Origin: DATFQI01 sp035264365 | GTDB lineage: Bacteria; Actinomycetota; Thermoleophilia; Solirubrobacterales; Solirubrobacteraceae | DNA length: 6,596 bases | Direction: 5' to 3' | Assembly (NCBI GenBank): GCA_035264365.1 | Contig: DATFQI010000411.1 | Span: 1 to 6,596, forward strand | Shown here: piece after piece, positions 1 to 5,993 of the stretch | Numbering within the stretch: the first letter of the stretch is position 1 | How the letters are laid out: every line of letters begins with the position of its first letter | Program-made: the position numbers and the translations under genes | Notes under the pieces: generated by a model | Databases searched by the model: none | Told to the model about the DNA's origin: nothing | What the model saw: only the letters and a program-made list of their open reading frames with translations

Positions 1-67
1 TGCCGTCACGCTCTGTGTGCTGTGCGGCCAGGAACCGGACAAGCGCCTGGCCCACGGTCAGCCTCAT
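1..67 (-). CDS. iolD: IolD, trihydroxycyclohexane-1,2-dione hydrolase (N-terminal fragment)
   Basis: Only the first 22 codons are in the window; the gene runs off the left edge. The peptide starts MRLTVGQALVRFLAAQ and continues HTERDG, which matches the usual N-terminus of IolD, a thiamine-diphosphate enzyme that opens the ring of 3D-(3,5/4)-trihydroxycyclohexane-1,2-dione to give 5-deoxy-glucuronate. The ATG (67-65) overlaps the TGA of iolB (66-64) in an ATGA junction. A strong Shine-Dalgarno, GGAGG at 78-74, lies 6 nt upstream inside the iolB 3' end, which fixes the start. The identity rests on a short peptide plus its place directly after iolE, iolC and iolB. Other ThDP enzymes of the acetolactate-synthase superfamily can begin similarly, but the context makes IolD the best choice. 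Confidence 0.8.
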   Translation of the reverse strand, partial: MRLTVGQALVRFLAAQHTERDG

Positions 68-909
68 GCTCCACCTCCGGCCGACGTCATCGGCAGTCGC
101 GGGTCGACCGCCTGGCCGGCCCAGGTCTCGCGGATCCACGCGTGCGCCGGGTCGTCGGTGAATCGCCACGCCCGCTCGCCGGGCCCCGCCATCACGTTCA
201 GGTAGTAGAGGTCGTAACCGGGCGCGGCCATCGAGGGCCCGTGGTAGCCGTGCGGCATCACGATCGCATCGCCGCTGCGGACCTCCGCGCAGACGTCGAT
301 CTCGTGCCCCGGCCCGGAGCCGTAGACCCGCTGATAGGCGAACCCGCCGCGGGCGACCTCGTAGTAGTAGATCTCCTCCAGCACGGTCTCCACGCCCGGC
401 TTGTCCTCGTCGTGCTTGTGCGGCGGATAGGAGGACCAGTTGCCGGCCGGGGTGAGCACCTCGACGGCGATCAGCCGGTCCGCCTCGAGCGCCTCCGGGG
501 CGCAGAAGTTGTTCACCTGCCGGCTCGCCTGTCCCGCCCCGCGCAGCTCGACGGGCACAGCGCCCGCCCGCACGTGGCGCACGGGCAGGCGGCGGTCTGC
601 GCGCGCCGAGGGCAGCGCGAACCGGCCGCCTCGCTCGGACGCGATCTCCACGCGCGCGTCGCGCGGGACGTAGAGGAAGTCCGTGACGCCCGCGAAGACG
701 CCGGCACGGCCCGCGAGGGCGAACGGCTCGCCGTCCACGTCGACGGTGCAGCCGCCCGACAGCGGCAGCACGATCAGCTCGTCGCCGCCCGTGTCCAGCT
801 TGCGCCGCTCGCTGGGACCGAGCTCGAGCACGCGCAGCCCGCTGAACCCCCAGCCCGCCGTCTCCGGCGTGATCGTCAGCTCGCCGTCGGCCCGGACGAG
901 GCCGCTCAT
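64..909 (-). CDS. iolB: IolB, 5-deoxy-glucuronate isomerase
   Basis: A 281-residue protein of normal IolB length. It belongs to the KduI/IolB double-cupin family, which isomerises 5-deoxy-D-glucuronate to 5-dehydro-2-deoxy-D-gluconate in the cytoplasm. Visible hallmarks are QVNNFCAPEA (131-140), the metal site PPHKHDE (162-168, His164 and His166), the acidic-aromatic stretch LEEIYYYEV (177-185) and MPHGYHGP (218-225, His220); these His and Glu residues are expected to bind the metal ion. Start choice: the ATG at 909 overlaps the TGA of the preceding aldolase gene (ATGA, 906-909), and the protein begins MSGLVRADGELTITPE. The reading frame stays open far upstream, but that part is only a shadow of the aldolase gene. 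No purine-rich Shine-Dalgarno precedes this ATG, so translation probably depends on coupling. The stop overlaps the iolD start. Confidence 0.95.
   Translation of the reverse strand: MSGLVRADGELTITPETAGWGFSGLRVLELGPSERRKLDTGGDELIVLPLSGGCTVDVDGEPFALAGRAGVFAGVTDFLYVPRDARVEIASERGGRFALPSARADRRLPVRHVRAGAVPVELRGAGQASRQVNNFCAPEALEADRLIAVEVLTPAGNWSSYPPHKHDEDKPGVETVLEEIYYYEVARGGFAYQRVYGSGPGHEIDVCAEVRSGDAIVMPHGYHGPSMAAPGYDLYYLNVMAGPGERAWRFTDDPAHAWIRETWAGQAVDPRLPMTSAGGGA
74..78 (-). promoter_or_regulatory. Ribosome binding site of iolD
   Basis: GGAGG on the minus strand, within GGAGGTGGAGC directly before the ATG at 67, with 6 nt spacing. It is embedded in the last codons of iolB (the Ala-Gly-Gly-Gly tail). 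iolD can therefore initiate on its own as well as by coupling to iolB termination. Confidence 0.7.
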
Positions 910-1799
910 GATGCGGGTGCGGGGTCGGGGAACAGGCCGGCCGCCGCGTCTACGGCTGCCGTGACGTCGTCGCCGGGCGGGTACAGCAGCGAGCGCCCGA
1001 CCACGAGGCCGAAGACGTTCGGAAGCGCGAGCGCAGACCGCCAGCGCTCGAACGTCGCATCCTGGTCCTCGGCGACCTCGCCGCCGAGCAGCAGCGTCGG
1101 CTGCGCGGTCGCCGCCGCCACGCGCTCCATGTCGTCGACCACCGGGACCTTGAGCCAGGTGTACGCCGAGGTCGGCCCGAGCCCGGCGGCGATCATCGAC
1201 GCCTTCACGGCGGCGTCGGTGGTGAGCTCGTGGGTGACCCGCCCGTCGACGGTGCGCGCCATGAACGGCTCGACCATCGCGATGAGCCGGCGCCGGGCCA
1301 GCTCGCCGATGGCGCGGGCACACGCCTCGACAGTGGTCGCCGTCGCCCGGTCGTCGAGGTCGAAGCGGACGAGCATCTTGCCCCCCTCGAAGCCCATCGC
1401 CTCGAGCGTTGCCGCGTCGTAGGCGGTGAAGCGGTCGTCGATCTCCCAGCGCGCGCCCTTGATCCCGCCGCGGTTCATCGAGCCGAACACGGACATGCCG
1501 TCGAGGGCGCCGAGCAACAGCAGGTCCTCGAGGATGTCCGGCGAGCCGAGCACCCCTGTCACGCCCGGCCGCGACAACGCGAGGCACAACCGCTCGAGCA
1601 GGTCGCCGCGGTCGGCCATCGCGCCTGGATGCCGTCCTGTGCCGACCATCCCGCGGGCCGAGTGGTCGGCGGCCACGACCAACGTCCGGCCCTCGCCGAG
1701 CGCGACCTCGGGGCGCCGGCGCGCGGCCGCCGCCTCGGCGATCCGCTCCGGCTCGCGCGCACGGGCCAGCGCGAGCTCCCGCACGGTCTCATCTGACAT
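906..1799 (-). CDS. Cgl0158-family (beta/alpha)8 aldolase, probable IolJ substitute
   Basis: A 297-residue protein resembling the Cgl0158/DeoC-LacD-like class I aldolase family found in actinobacterial inositol clusters. Visible blocks are LVVAADHSARGM (40-51), VLGSPDILEDLL (83-94), FGSMNRGGIKGA (105-116), KMLVRFDLDD (141-150), MVEPFM (175-180), YTWLKVPV (213-220), LLLGGEV (236-242) and VVGRSLLYP (266-274). By analogy with class I aldolases, Lys217 in TWLKVP is the best candidate for the Schiff-base lysine, and GGE/VGRS would form the phosphate-binding end of the barrel. Its place between iolC and iolB suggests that it cleaves 2-deoxy-5-keto-gluconate 6-phosphate to dihydroxyacetone phosphate and malonate semialdehyde, the IolJ step; that substrate is inferred. 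Databases often label this family deoxyribose-phosphate aldolase. The start overlaps the end of iolC by 11 bp and has its own GAGGAG. Confidence 0.85.
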   Translation of the reverse strand: MSDETVRELALARAREPERIAEAAAARRRPEVALGEGRTLVVAADHSARGMVGTGRHPGAMADRGDLLERLCLALSRPGVTGVLGSPDILEDLLLLGALDGMSVFGSMNRGGIKGARWEIDDRFTAYDAATLEAMGFEGGKMLVRFDLDDRATATTVEACARAIGELARRRLIAMVEPFMARTVDGRVTHELTTDAAVKASMIAAGLGPTSAYTWLKVPVVDDMERVAAATAQPTLLLGGEVAEDQDATFERWRSALALPNVFGLVVGRSLLYPPGDDVTAAVDAAAGLFPDPAPAS

Positions 1800-2730
1800 G
1801 GGCGGTCTCCTCGATCAGGGTCAGCACCTCGGACTCGTCGGGCATCGCGTCGGCGCACGCCAGCCGGGATGCGACGAGCGCGCCGGCGGCGTTGCAGAAG
1901 CGCATCAGGCGCGCGAGGTCCCAGCCGGCCAGCAGCCCGTGGCACAGCGCGCCGCCGAAGGCGTCCCCGGCGCCGAGCCCGTTGACGACGTCGACGTGGA
2001 CAGGCGGGTCCTCGACCCACTCCTCGCCGCGCCGGGCGAGCACGCCGGCCGGGCCCTGCTTGACGATTGCCAGCTCGAGTCCCTCGGTCGCCGCGGCGGC
2101 GCGCGGCTCGCGCGTACCGGCGGCGGTGTCCCACTCGTCGAGATTGCCGACCGCGACGGTGGCGAAGGGCAGCGCGCGGGCGTACTGCTCCCTGGCGTCC
2201 TCGCGCGAGCCCCAGAACATCGGCCGGTAGTCGAGGTCGAACACCGTCGGCCCTGCTCCCGCGCGCGCCGCGAGCGCTGCGAGCGTCGCGCTGCGGCTCG
2301 GCTCCTGCGAGAGCCCCGTCCCGGTGACCCAGAACAGCTTCGCCGTGCGGATCGCGTCGAGGTCGAGCTCGTGCGGGTGGATCACGAGATCGGGTGCCTT
2401 GGGCCGGCGGTAGAAGTACAGCGGGAAGTCGTCGGGCGGGAAGATCTCGCAGAAGGTCACCGGCGTCGGCAGCCCGGGCACCGCCGTCACGTAGCGGTCG
2501 TCGACGCCGAAGCCGCGCAGCGCGTCGTGCAGGTACTCGCCGAACGGGTCCTCTCCCGTGCGCGTGATCACCGCCGCCGAGCGGCCGTAGCGGGCGGCGG
2601 CGACGGCGACGTTGGTCGGGCTGCCGCCGAGGAACTTGCCGAAGGACTCGACCTCGCGCAGCGAGACGCCGGTCTGCAGCGGGTAGACGTCCACGCCGAT
2701 CCGGCCGATCGTGATGACGTCGAAGCTCAT
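1789..2730 (-). CDS. iolC: IolC, 5-dehydro-2-deoxygluconokinase
   Basis: A 313-residue PfkB/ribokinase-family sugar kinase, expected to phosphorylate 5-dehydro-2-deoxy-D-gluconate at the 6-OH with ATP. It opens with MSFDVITIGRIGVDVYPLQT, typical of IolC. The first PfkB signature is GKFLGGSPTNVAVAAARYG (31-49). FDLDYRPMFW (164-173) is an IolC-like DxxxR substrate loop, GNLDEW (195-200) and VKQGPAGVL (223-231) match the nucleotide-side strands, and GLGAGDAFGGAL (251-262) is the second PfkB signature with the catalytic base Asp256 and the anion hole. Start choice: the ATG at 2730 follows GGGGTGGTGAG and gives the family N-terminus. An in-frame ATG at 2745 would add MRGGE and has no Shine-Dalgarno. 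Only 1 nt separates this start from the iolE stop, and the 3' end overlaps the aldolase gene by 11 bp. No missing motif or frameshift is seen. Confidence 0.95.
   Translation of the reverse strand: MSFDVITIGRIGVDVYPLQTGVSLREVESFGKFLGGSPTNVAVAAARYGRSAAVITRTGEDPFGEYLHDALRGFGVDDRYVTAVPGLPTPVTFCEIFPPDDFPLYFYRRPKAPDLVIHPHELDLDAIRTAKLFWVTGTGLSQEPSRSATLAALAARAGAGPTVFDLDYRPMFWGSREDAREQYARALPFATVAVGNLDEWDTAAGTREPRAAAATEGLELAIVKQGPAGVLARRGEEWVEDPPVHVDVVNGLGAGDAFGGALCHGLLAGWDLARLMRFCNAAGALVASRLACADAMPDESEVLTLIEETAHVR
1807..1812 (-). promoter_or_regulatory. Ribosome binding site of the Cgl0158-family aldolase
   Basis: GAGGAG on the minus strand, 7 nt before the ATG at 1799, located inside the last codons of iolC (Ile-Glu-Glu-Thr). 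It supports the 1799 start and hence the 11-bp overlap with iolC. Confidence 0.7.
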
Positions 2731-2741
2731 CTCACCACCCC
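2731..2741 (-). promoter_or_regulatory. Purine-rich ribosome binding region of iolC
   Basis: GGGGTGGTGAG immediately before the ATG at 2730. It decides between this start and the in-frame ATG at 2745, which has only CTGCGCGAGC upstream. It overlaps the iolE stop codon (2734-2732). Confidence 0.5.
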
Positions 2742-3640
2742 GCATGCTCGCGCAGCCAGTGGCGGTTCCGGATCTGCTCGGCCGAGGCCGCGGCGAACGC
2801 GCCGGCGTCCTCGAGCACGCGGTCCTGCTCGACGACGACCCAGGCGTCGTAGCCGTGAGCCGCAAGCGCCTCGCAAAAGCGCTCCACGTCGGCATCTCCC
2901 TGGCCCAGGCCGCAGAACAGGCCGCGCCGCCAGGCCGTCAGCGTGTCGGCGCGCTCGGCCTTGACGCGCTCGAGCACGTCGAGCCGGAAGTCCTTGATGT
3001 GCACCGCGCCGATCCGCTCGCCCCAGTCGGCCAGCGCCTGGACCGCATCACCGCCGGCGACGGCGATGTGGCCGCTGTCGAGCAGCAGCGCGACGTCGGA
3101 GTCCTCGAGCAGGCGCTCGATCTCACCGACGCCCTCGACGTAGCTGGAGGTGTGGTGGTGGAAGACCGGCTCGAAGCCGCGCTCGCGCGCGGCTTCGGCG
3201 GCATGCTCCACCCCTTCGACCAGCGTCCGCCAGCGCGCGTCGCCGAGCCGCAGCGAGGCGTCCTCGCCCCCGCGGCCCGGGTTGGCGATGCGCTCCGGGC
3301 CTCCGGCGTCGCACAGCACCGGACGGGCGGCGCTCGCGCCGGCCGCCGCGAAAAGGTCGAGCGTGCGATGCAGCCCGGCCAGGCCCTCCTCCCAGTGCTC
3401 CCGTTCGGAGAAGCGGATGGGCACGAAGCCGCCCACGACGTCGAGGGCGTTGGCCTCCAAGCGCCGGGCGAGCGTCTCGCCCTCGCCGAGGTAGCCCGGC
3501 GGGCCGAGGTCCGTGCCCGCGTAGCCCGCGTCGCCGATCGCCGACAGCACCTGCTCGGGGTCGGGCACCGCGAAGTCGGTGCCGACAGTCATCTCGAAGG
3601 CGCCGTAGCTCAGCGGCGCGTTGGCCACGCGCGCGCTCAT
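2732..3640 (-). CDS. iolE: IolE-type inosose dehydratase (xylose-isomerase-like TIM barrel)
   Basis: A 302-residue AP-endonuclease-2/xylose-isomerase-like barrel, a normal IolE length. IolE removes water from 2-keto-myo-inositol to give 3D-(3,5/4)-trihydroxycyclohexane-1,2-dione, using a divalent metal. Matching blocks are VANAPLSYGAFEMTVG (5-20), the counterpart of the APISWGV start of classic IolE, GTDLGPPGYLG (42-52), FHHHTSSYVEG (160-170), LLLDSGHIAVAGGD (185-198), VHIKDFR (213-219) and WVVVEQD (267-273). Asp188, His214 and Glu271, with a residue near the HHH/YVE block, are the likely metal ligands. Start choice: the ATG at 3640 overlaps the TGA of the dehydrogenase gene (ATGA) and has a modest GGGAG 8 nt upstream; an in-frame ATG five codons earlier is less likely. 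The family also contains other inositol or sugar isomerases and epimerases, so the exact substrate is inferred from the neighbours iolC, iolB and iolD. Confidence 0.87.
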   Translation of the reverse strand: MSARVANAPLSYGAFEMTVGTDFAVPDPEQVLSAIGDAGYAGTDLGPPGYLGEGETLARRLEANALDVVGGFVPIRFSEREHWEEGLAGLHRTLDLFAAAGASAARPVLCDAGGPERIANPGRGGEDASLRLGDARWRTLVEGVEHAAEAARERGFEPVFHHHTSSYVEGVGEIERLLEDSDVALLLDSGHIAVAGGDAVQALADWGERIGAVHIKDFRLDVLERVKAERADTLTAWRRGLFCGLGQGDADVERFCEALAAHGYDAWVVVEQDRVLEDAGAFAAASAEQIRNRHWLREHAGW

Positions 3641-4794
3641 CGCGCCGGCTCCCACCCGCCGCTGGTGGAGGAGCGTTCAATCGCGTCGAGCACGCGCGCG
3701 GCCGCGCGCATCTCCTCCAGCCCTGGCCCACGCTGCTCGCCGTCCCGGATCGCCTCCAGGAACGCCGCCGCCTCGAGCACGCGCAGGTCGTCGTAGCCCA
3801 TCGGCACGCCGGCGCCCGGCTGGAACGCTGCGAACCCGGGGTGCTGCGCCCCGGCGTGCACGGTCATGTAACCCTCGTCACGGCCGTTCTCGGACAGCTC
3901 GAAGCGCTGCAGCTCGTTCATCCGCTCGAGCTCCCAGGCCAGCGCGCCGGTGGTGCCGTGCACCTCGAAGCGCATCCGCACGTGCGGGCCCACGATCACG
4001 CGGCTGGCCTCCAGCGAGCCGACCGTGCCGCTCTCGAGCTCGATCAGTGCGGCCGCCCAGTCCTCGTTCGTGACGGGCACCAGGTCGTCGCTCGCCACGC
4101 GGCTGAAGTGCGTGCCGTGACCGACGGGCAGCCGTGGGCGGGCCGGGATCATGGTGGCGGTGCGGGCGCTCAGCCGCTCGATCGGACCGACGAGGAAGTG
4201 GGTCATGTCGACCACGTGCGCCATCAGGTCGCCGAGCGCGCCCGAGCCGGCGGCCTCGCGGTCGAAGCGCCACGACGCGGCGGCGTCGGGCCGGTTCGCA
4301 TAGTCCGCGAGGAACACGCCACGGTAGTGGTTGACCTCTCCGATCGCGCCGGCTTCGATCAGCGCGTGGGCGTGCTGGACGGCCGGCGCGAAGCGGTAGC
4401 AGAAGCCGACCGCGTTGATCGTGCCCGCCTCATCGGCCGCGTCGGCGACCGCCATGACATCCCCGAGGCCGCGCCCGACCGGCTTCTCCACCCAGATGTG
4501 CTTGCCCGCCTCGATCCCGGCGAGCGCGATCTCGCGGTGCATGGCGTTCGGAGTCGTGATCGAGACGGCATCGACGTCCGGGTCGTCGAGCACTGCGCGC
4601 CAGTCCTCCGCGGTGCGCTCGAACCCGACGTGCTCGGCGTGCGCGCGCCGGTCCGCGGACACGTCGGACGCGATGACGAGCCGGGGTGTGACGGCGAGAG
4701 CGGGGAAGTGGTCGCGTACGCGGCGGAACGCGGCCGCATGGACGCGTCCCATCCAACCCAGCCCGATGACGCCTACCCCGACGTACCGGTGCAT
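3637..4794 (-). CDS. Gfo/Idh/MocA-family NAD(P)-dependent dehydrogenase, candidate inositol dehydrogenase
   Basis: A 385-residue cytoplasmic oxidoreductase. The N-terminal Rossmann fold shows VGVIGLGWMGRVHAAAF (7-23, dinucleotide loop GLGWMG at 11-16), then LVIASD with Asp44 after the second strand, which favours NAD over NADP. VSITTPNAMHREIA (77-90) and WVEKPVGR (101-108) carry the family EKP motif with the probable catalytic Lys104. The C-terminal half has the active-site helix GSGALGDLMAHVVDMTHF (183-200), with Asp189 and His193. It is longer than classic IolG (about 340 residues) because of the insertion around MIPARPRLPVGHGTHF (215-230) and the C-terminal FQPGAGVPMGYDDL region (324-337). 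Being the first enzyme gene after the regulator, it probably oxidises myo- or scyllo-inositol or a related cyclitol to an inosose; this is inferred. The ATG at 4794 follows GAGAGGAG and gives the correct Rossmann start. The upstream in-frame extension overlaps lacI and is rejected. Confidence 0.88.
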   Translation of the reverse strand: MHRYVGVGVIGLGWMGRVHAAAFRRVRDHFPALAVTPRLVIASDVSADRRAHAEHVGFERTAEDWRAVLDDPDVDAVSITTPNAMHREIALAGIEAGKHIWVEKPVGRGLGDVMAVADAADEAGTINAVGFCYRFAPAVQHAHALIEAGAIGEVNHYRGVFLADYANRPDAAASWRFDREAAGSGALGDLMAHVVDMTHFLVGPIERLSARTATMIPARPRLPVGHGTHFSRVASDDLVPVTNEDWAAALIELESGTVGSLEASRVIVGPHVRMRFEVHGTTGALAWELERMNELQRFELSENGRDEGYMTVHAGAQHPGFAAFQPGAGVPMGYDDLRVLEAAAFLEAIRDGEQRGPGLEEMRAAARVLDAIERSSTSGGWEPAR

Positions 4795-4798
4795 CCTG

Positions 4799-4806
4799 CT
4801 CCTCTC
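4799..4806 (-). promoter_or_regulatory. Ribosome binding site of the Gfo/Idh/MocA dehydrogenase
   Basis: GAGAGGAG on the minus strand within GGGGGAGAGGAGCAGG, ending 4 nt before the ATG at 4794. It lies in the 28-nt gap after the lacI stop. The gap holds no visible terminator or promoter, so lacI and the catabolic genes are probably one transcript. Confidence 0.7.
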
Positions 4807-4822
4807 CCCCTGAACCTTGTCA

Positions 4823-5866
4823 TCACCCGGGCCCCGGCAGCTCCCCGGATCCCCGCTCCACGAGCCGCGTCGGCACGACGATCTCCCGGCTAGGACCGTC
4901 ATGGCCGTCGATCCGGGCGAACAGCAGCTCCGCGGCCGCCCGCCCGAGCGCGAGCGGGTCCTGGGCGACCACCGTGACGCCAGGTTGGATGACGTCCGCC
5001 ATCGGGATGTCGTCGAAGCCCACGAGCGCGATCTCGTGCTGCTGGCCGTGGGCGTGGATTGCCCGCACCGCCGCCATCGAGATCAGATTCTGACCGCTGA
5101 AGAGCGCGGTGGGTGGATTCTTGCCCGCCAGCAGCGCGGCTGTGGTCTCATACGCATCCACCCCACGAAACTGCGGATGCCGGACCAGGTCGACATCTTC
5201 TGCGATGTCGTGGCTCGCGAGGGCCTCGCGATAGCCGCGCAACCGCTCCGCGGCGGTGAAGACATCGGGTCGGTCGCCGAGGAAGCCGATCCGTCGGTGC
5301 CCGGCGGCGAGGAGATGCTCGACCGCCGTGCGCGCCCCGCCGGCGTTGTCGGTCACGACGGCGTCGGCGTCGATGAAGCGTGGCGGTCGGTCCACGAACG
5401 CCAGGGCGAGCCCGGCGGCGCGCTCGCGCAGCAGGTACGCGTTGTCGCGAACGGCGCTGGCCACGATCAGGCCATCGACGCCGCGCGCCATGAACGCGTC
5501 GGCGAGCTCTCGCTCGCGGTCGGGCTGCTCGTCGGAGCTGCCGACCAGCGTGAGCACTCCTCGATCGCGCGCCACGTCCTCCACGCCCCGGTGCACGCTC
5601 CCGAAGAACGGGTTCGAAACGTCCTCGAAGATCACGCCGATGGTCGCCGACAGCCGGTCGGCGCGGCGCAGCGAGCTTGCGGTGAGGTTGTGCCGGTAAC
5701 CGAGCAGCTCGACCGCGCCCTGCACCCGCTCCACCAGCTCGGGCTTCACACCCTCGCCGCCGTTGACCACCCGCGACACCGTGCTGAGGCTCACGCCGGC
5801 GACCGCCGCGACCTCTCGCATGGTGGGGCGCCGCACGCGCTGGCGCTCGGCCTGGCCGGGGCTCAT
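4823..5866 (-). CDS. LacI-family transcriptional repressor of the inositol operon
   Basis: A 347-residue LacI/GalR regulator of normal length. The N-terminal helix-turn-helix is TMREVAAVAGVSLSTVSRVV (15-34), followed by a hinge NLTASSLRR (60-68) and a periplasmic-binding-protein-like effector domain. That domain begins ATIGVIFEDVSNPFFGSV (74-91) and includes VDGLIVASAV (130-139), FVDRPP (157-162), VVTDNAGGA (170-178), GHRRIGFLGDRP (189-200) and the C-terminal LVGFDDIP (281-288). It is expected to bind CG-centred palindromes as a dimer and to release them on binding an inositol-related effector; the effector is inferred from the genes it precedes. Start choice: the ATG at 5866 is favoured. A longer reading from a TTG at 5902 would begin inside the operator. 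There is no Shine-Dalgarno before 5866, but a promoter placed exactly for leaderless initiation is present. It probably represses itself and both flanking transcription units. Confidence 0.93.
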   Translation of the reverse strand: MSPGQAERQRVRRPTMREVAAVAGVSLSTVSRVVNGGEGVKPELVERVQGAVELLGYRHNLTASSLRRADRLSATIGVIFEDVSNPFFGSVHRGVEDVARDRGVLTLVGSSDEQPDRERELADAFMARGVDGLIVASAVRDNAYLLRERAAGLALAFVDRPPRFIDADAVVTDNAGGARTAVEHLLAAGHRRIGFLGDRPDVFTAAERLRGYREALASHDIAEDVDLVRHPQFRGVDAYETTAALLAGKNPPTALFSGQNLISMAAVRAIHAHGQQHEIALVGFDDIPMADVIQPGVTVVAQDPLALGRAAAELLFARIDGHDGPSREIVVPTRLVERGSGELPGPG

Positions 5867-5873
5867 GGGCGTG

Positions 5874-5902
5874 ATGCTATGGCACTTTGAAAACGATCTC
5901 AA
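5874..5902 (-). promoter_or_regulatory. Promoter of lacI and the inositol operon (predicted leaderless start)
   Basis: On the minus strand, -35 TTGAGA (5902-5897) and -10 TAGCAT (5879-5874) are separated by exactly 17 nt. They match the sigma-70-type consensus at 5 of 6 and 4 of 6 positions. Counting the usual 6 nt from the -10 box puts the start site at about 5867-5866, on or beside the lacI ATG. Operator 1 covers the -35 box and half the spacer. Read by eye; no transcript data. Confidence 0.6.
5887..5902. promoter_or_regulatory. LacI-family operator O1
   Basis: TTGAAAACGATCTCAA is an imperfect 16-bp palindrome with a central CG, in which 6 of 8 base pairs are symmetric. This is the classic shape of LacI/GalR-family operators. 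It overlaps the -35 element of the lacI promoter and ends 4 nt before the -35 box of the divergent promoter, so binding could block both. Read on the minus strand it shares TTGAGAnCGTTnTC with O2. Confidence 0.7.
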
Positions 5903-5906
5903 GTGC

Positions 5907-5935
5907 TTGACGTACTCATCTCCAACCGATAGCGT
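5907..5935 (+). promoter_or_regulatory. Promoter of the divergent sugar-binding-protein gene
   Basis: -35 TTGACG (5907-5912), a 17-nt spacer, and -10 TAGCGT (5930-5935), which fits the loose TAnnnT pattern of high-GC actinobacteria. The predicted start near 5942 leaves a leader of about 66 nt and lies at the edge of operator O2. Its -10 box is weaker than that of the lacI promoter. Confidence 0.5.
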
Positions 5936-5942
5936 CGCGTAA

Positions 5943-5958
5943 TTGAGAACGTTGTCTG
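5943..5958. promoter_or_regulatory. LacI-family operator O2
   Basis: TTGAGAACGTTGTCTG holds the CG-centred core GAnAACGTTnTC, in which five of the six core base pairs are symmetric; the outermost pairs do not match. It shares TTGAGAnCGTTnTC with O1 read on the opposite strand. It sits just after the predicted plus-strand start site, a standard place for repression. Its centre is 56 bp from that of O1. Confidence 0.6.
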
Positions 5959-5973
5959 CGCTTGAGGGAGCGC
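5958..5973 (+). repeat. Small inverted repeat in the binding-protein leader
   Basis: GCGCT and AGCGC form a perfect 5-bp stem around a 6-nt loop (TGAGGG) in the predicted leader, starting at the last base of O2. No U-run follows, so it is not a terminator. It may be incidental in GC-rich DNA. Confidence 0.25.
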
Positions 5974-5993
5974 CGACATCGGATCAACCCCAG

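Noticed and set aside
22..1422. Long plus-strand open frames opposite the iol genes (for example 22-1422, 1426-2964, 2711-3796 and 4817-5890)
   Set aside because: They are antisense shadows of high-GC genes: Arg/Ala/Pro/Gly/His-rich, low-complexity translations with no recognisable family, lying opposite proteins with clear motifs.
910..1587. A 507-residue reading of iolB starting at 1587
   Set aside because: The extra N-terminal part is out-of-frame translation of the Cgl0158-family aldolase gene; the IolB fold begins at the ATG at 909.
4795..4902. Upstream extension of the Gfo/Idh/MocA dehydrogenase to 4902
   Set aside because: It would overlap the 3' end of lacI by 80 bp, has no family similarity, and leaves the good GAGAGGAG site at 4799-4806 unused.
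5867..5902. N-terminal extension of LacI from a TTG at 5902
   Set aside because: The TTG is the first codon-like triplet of operator O1 and of the -35 box, has no Shine-Dalgarno, and adds 12 residues not typical of the family. The ATG at 5866 fits the promoter.
5943..5971. TTGAGA of O2 as the -35 box of a second plus-strand promoter
   Set aside because: At 17 nt spacing the -10 position reads GGGAGC, with no resemblance to TAnnnT.
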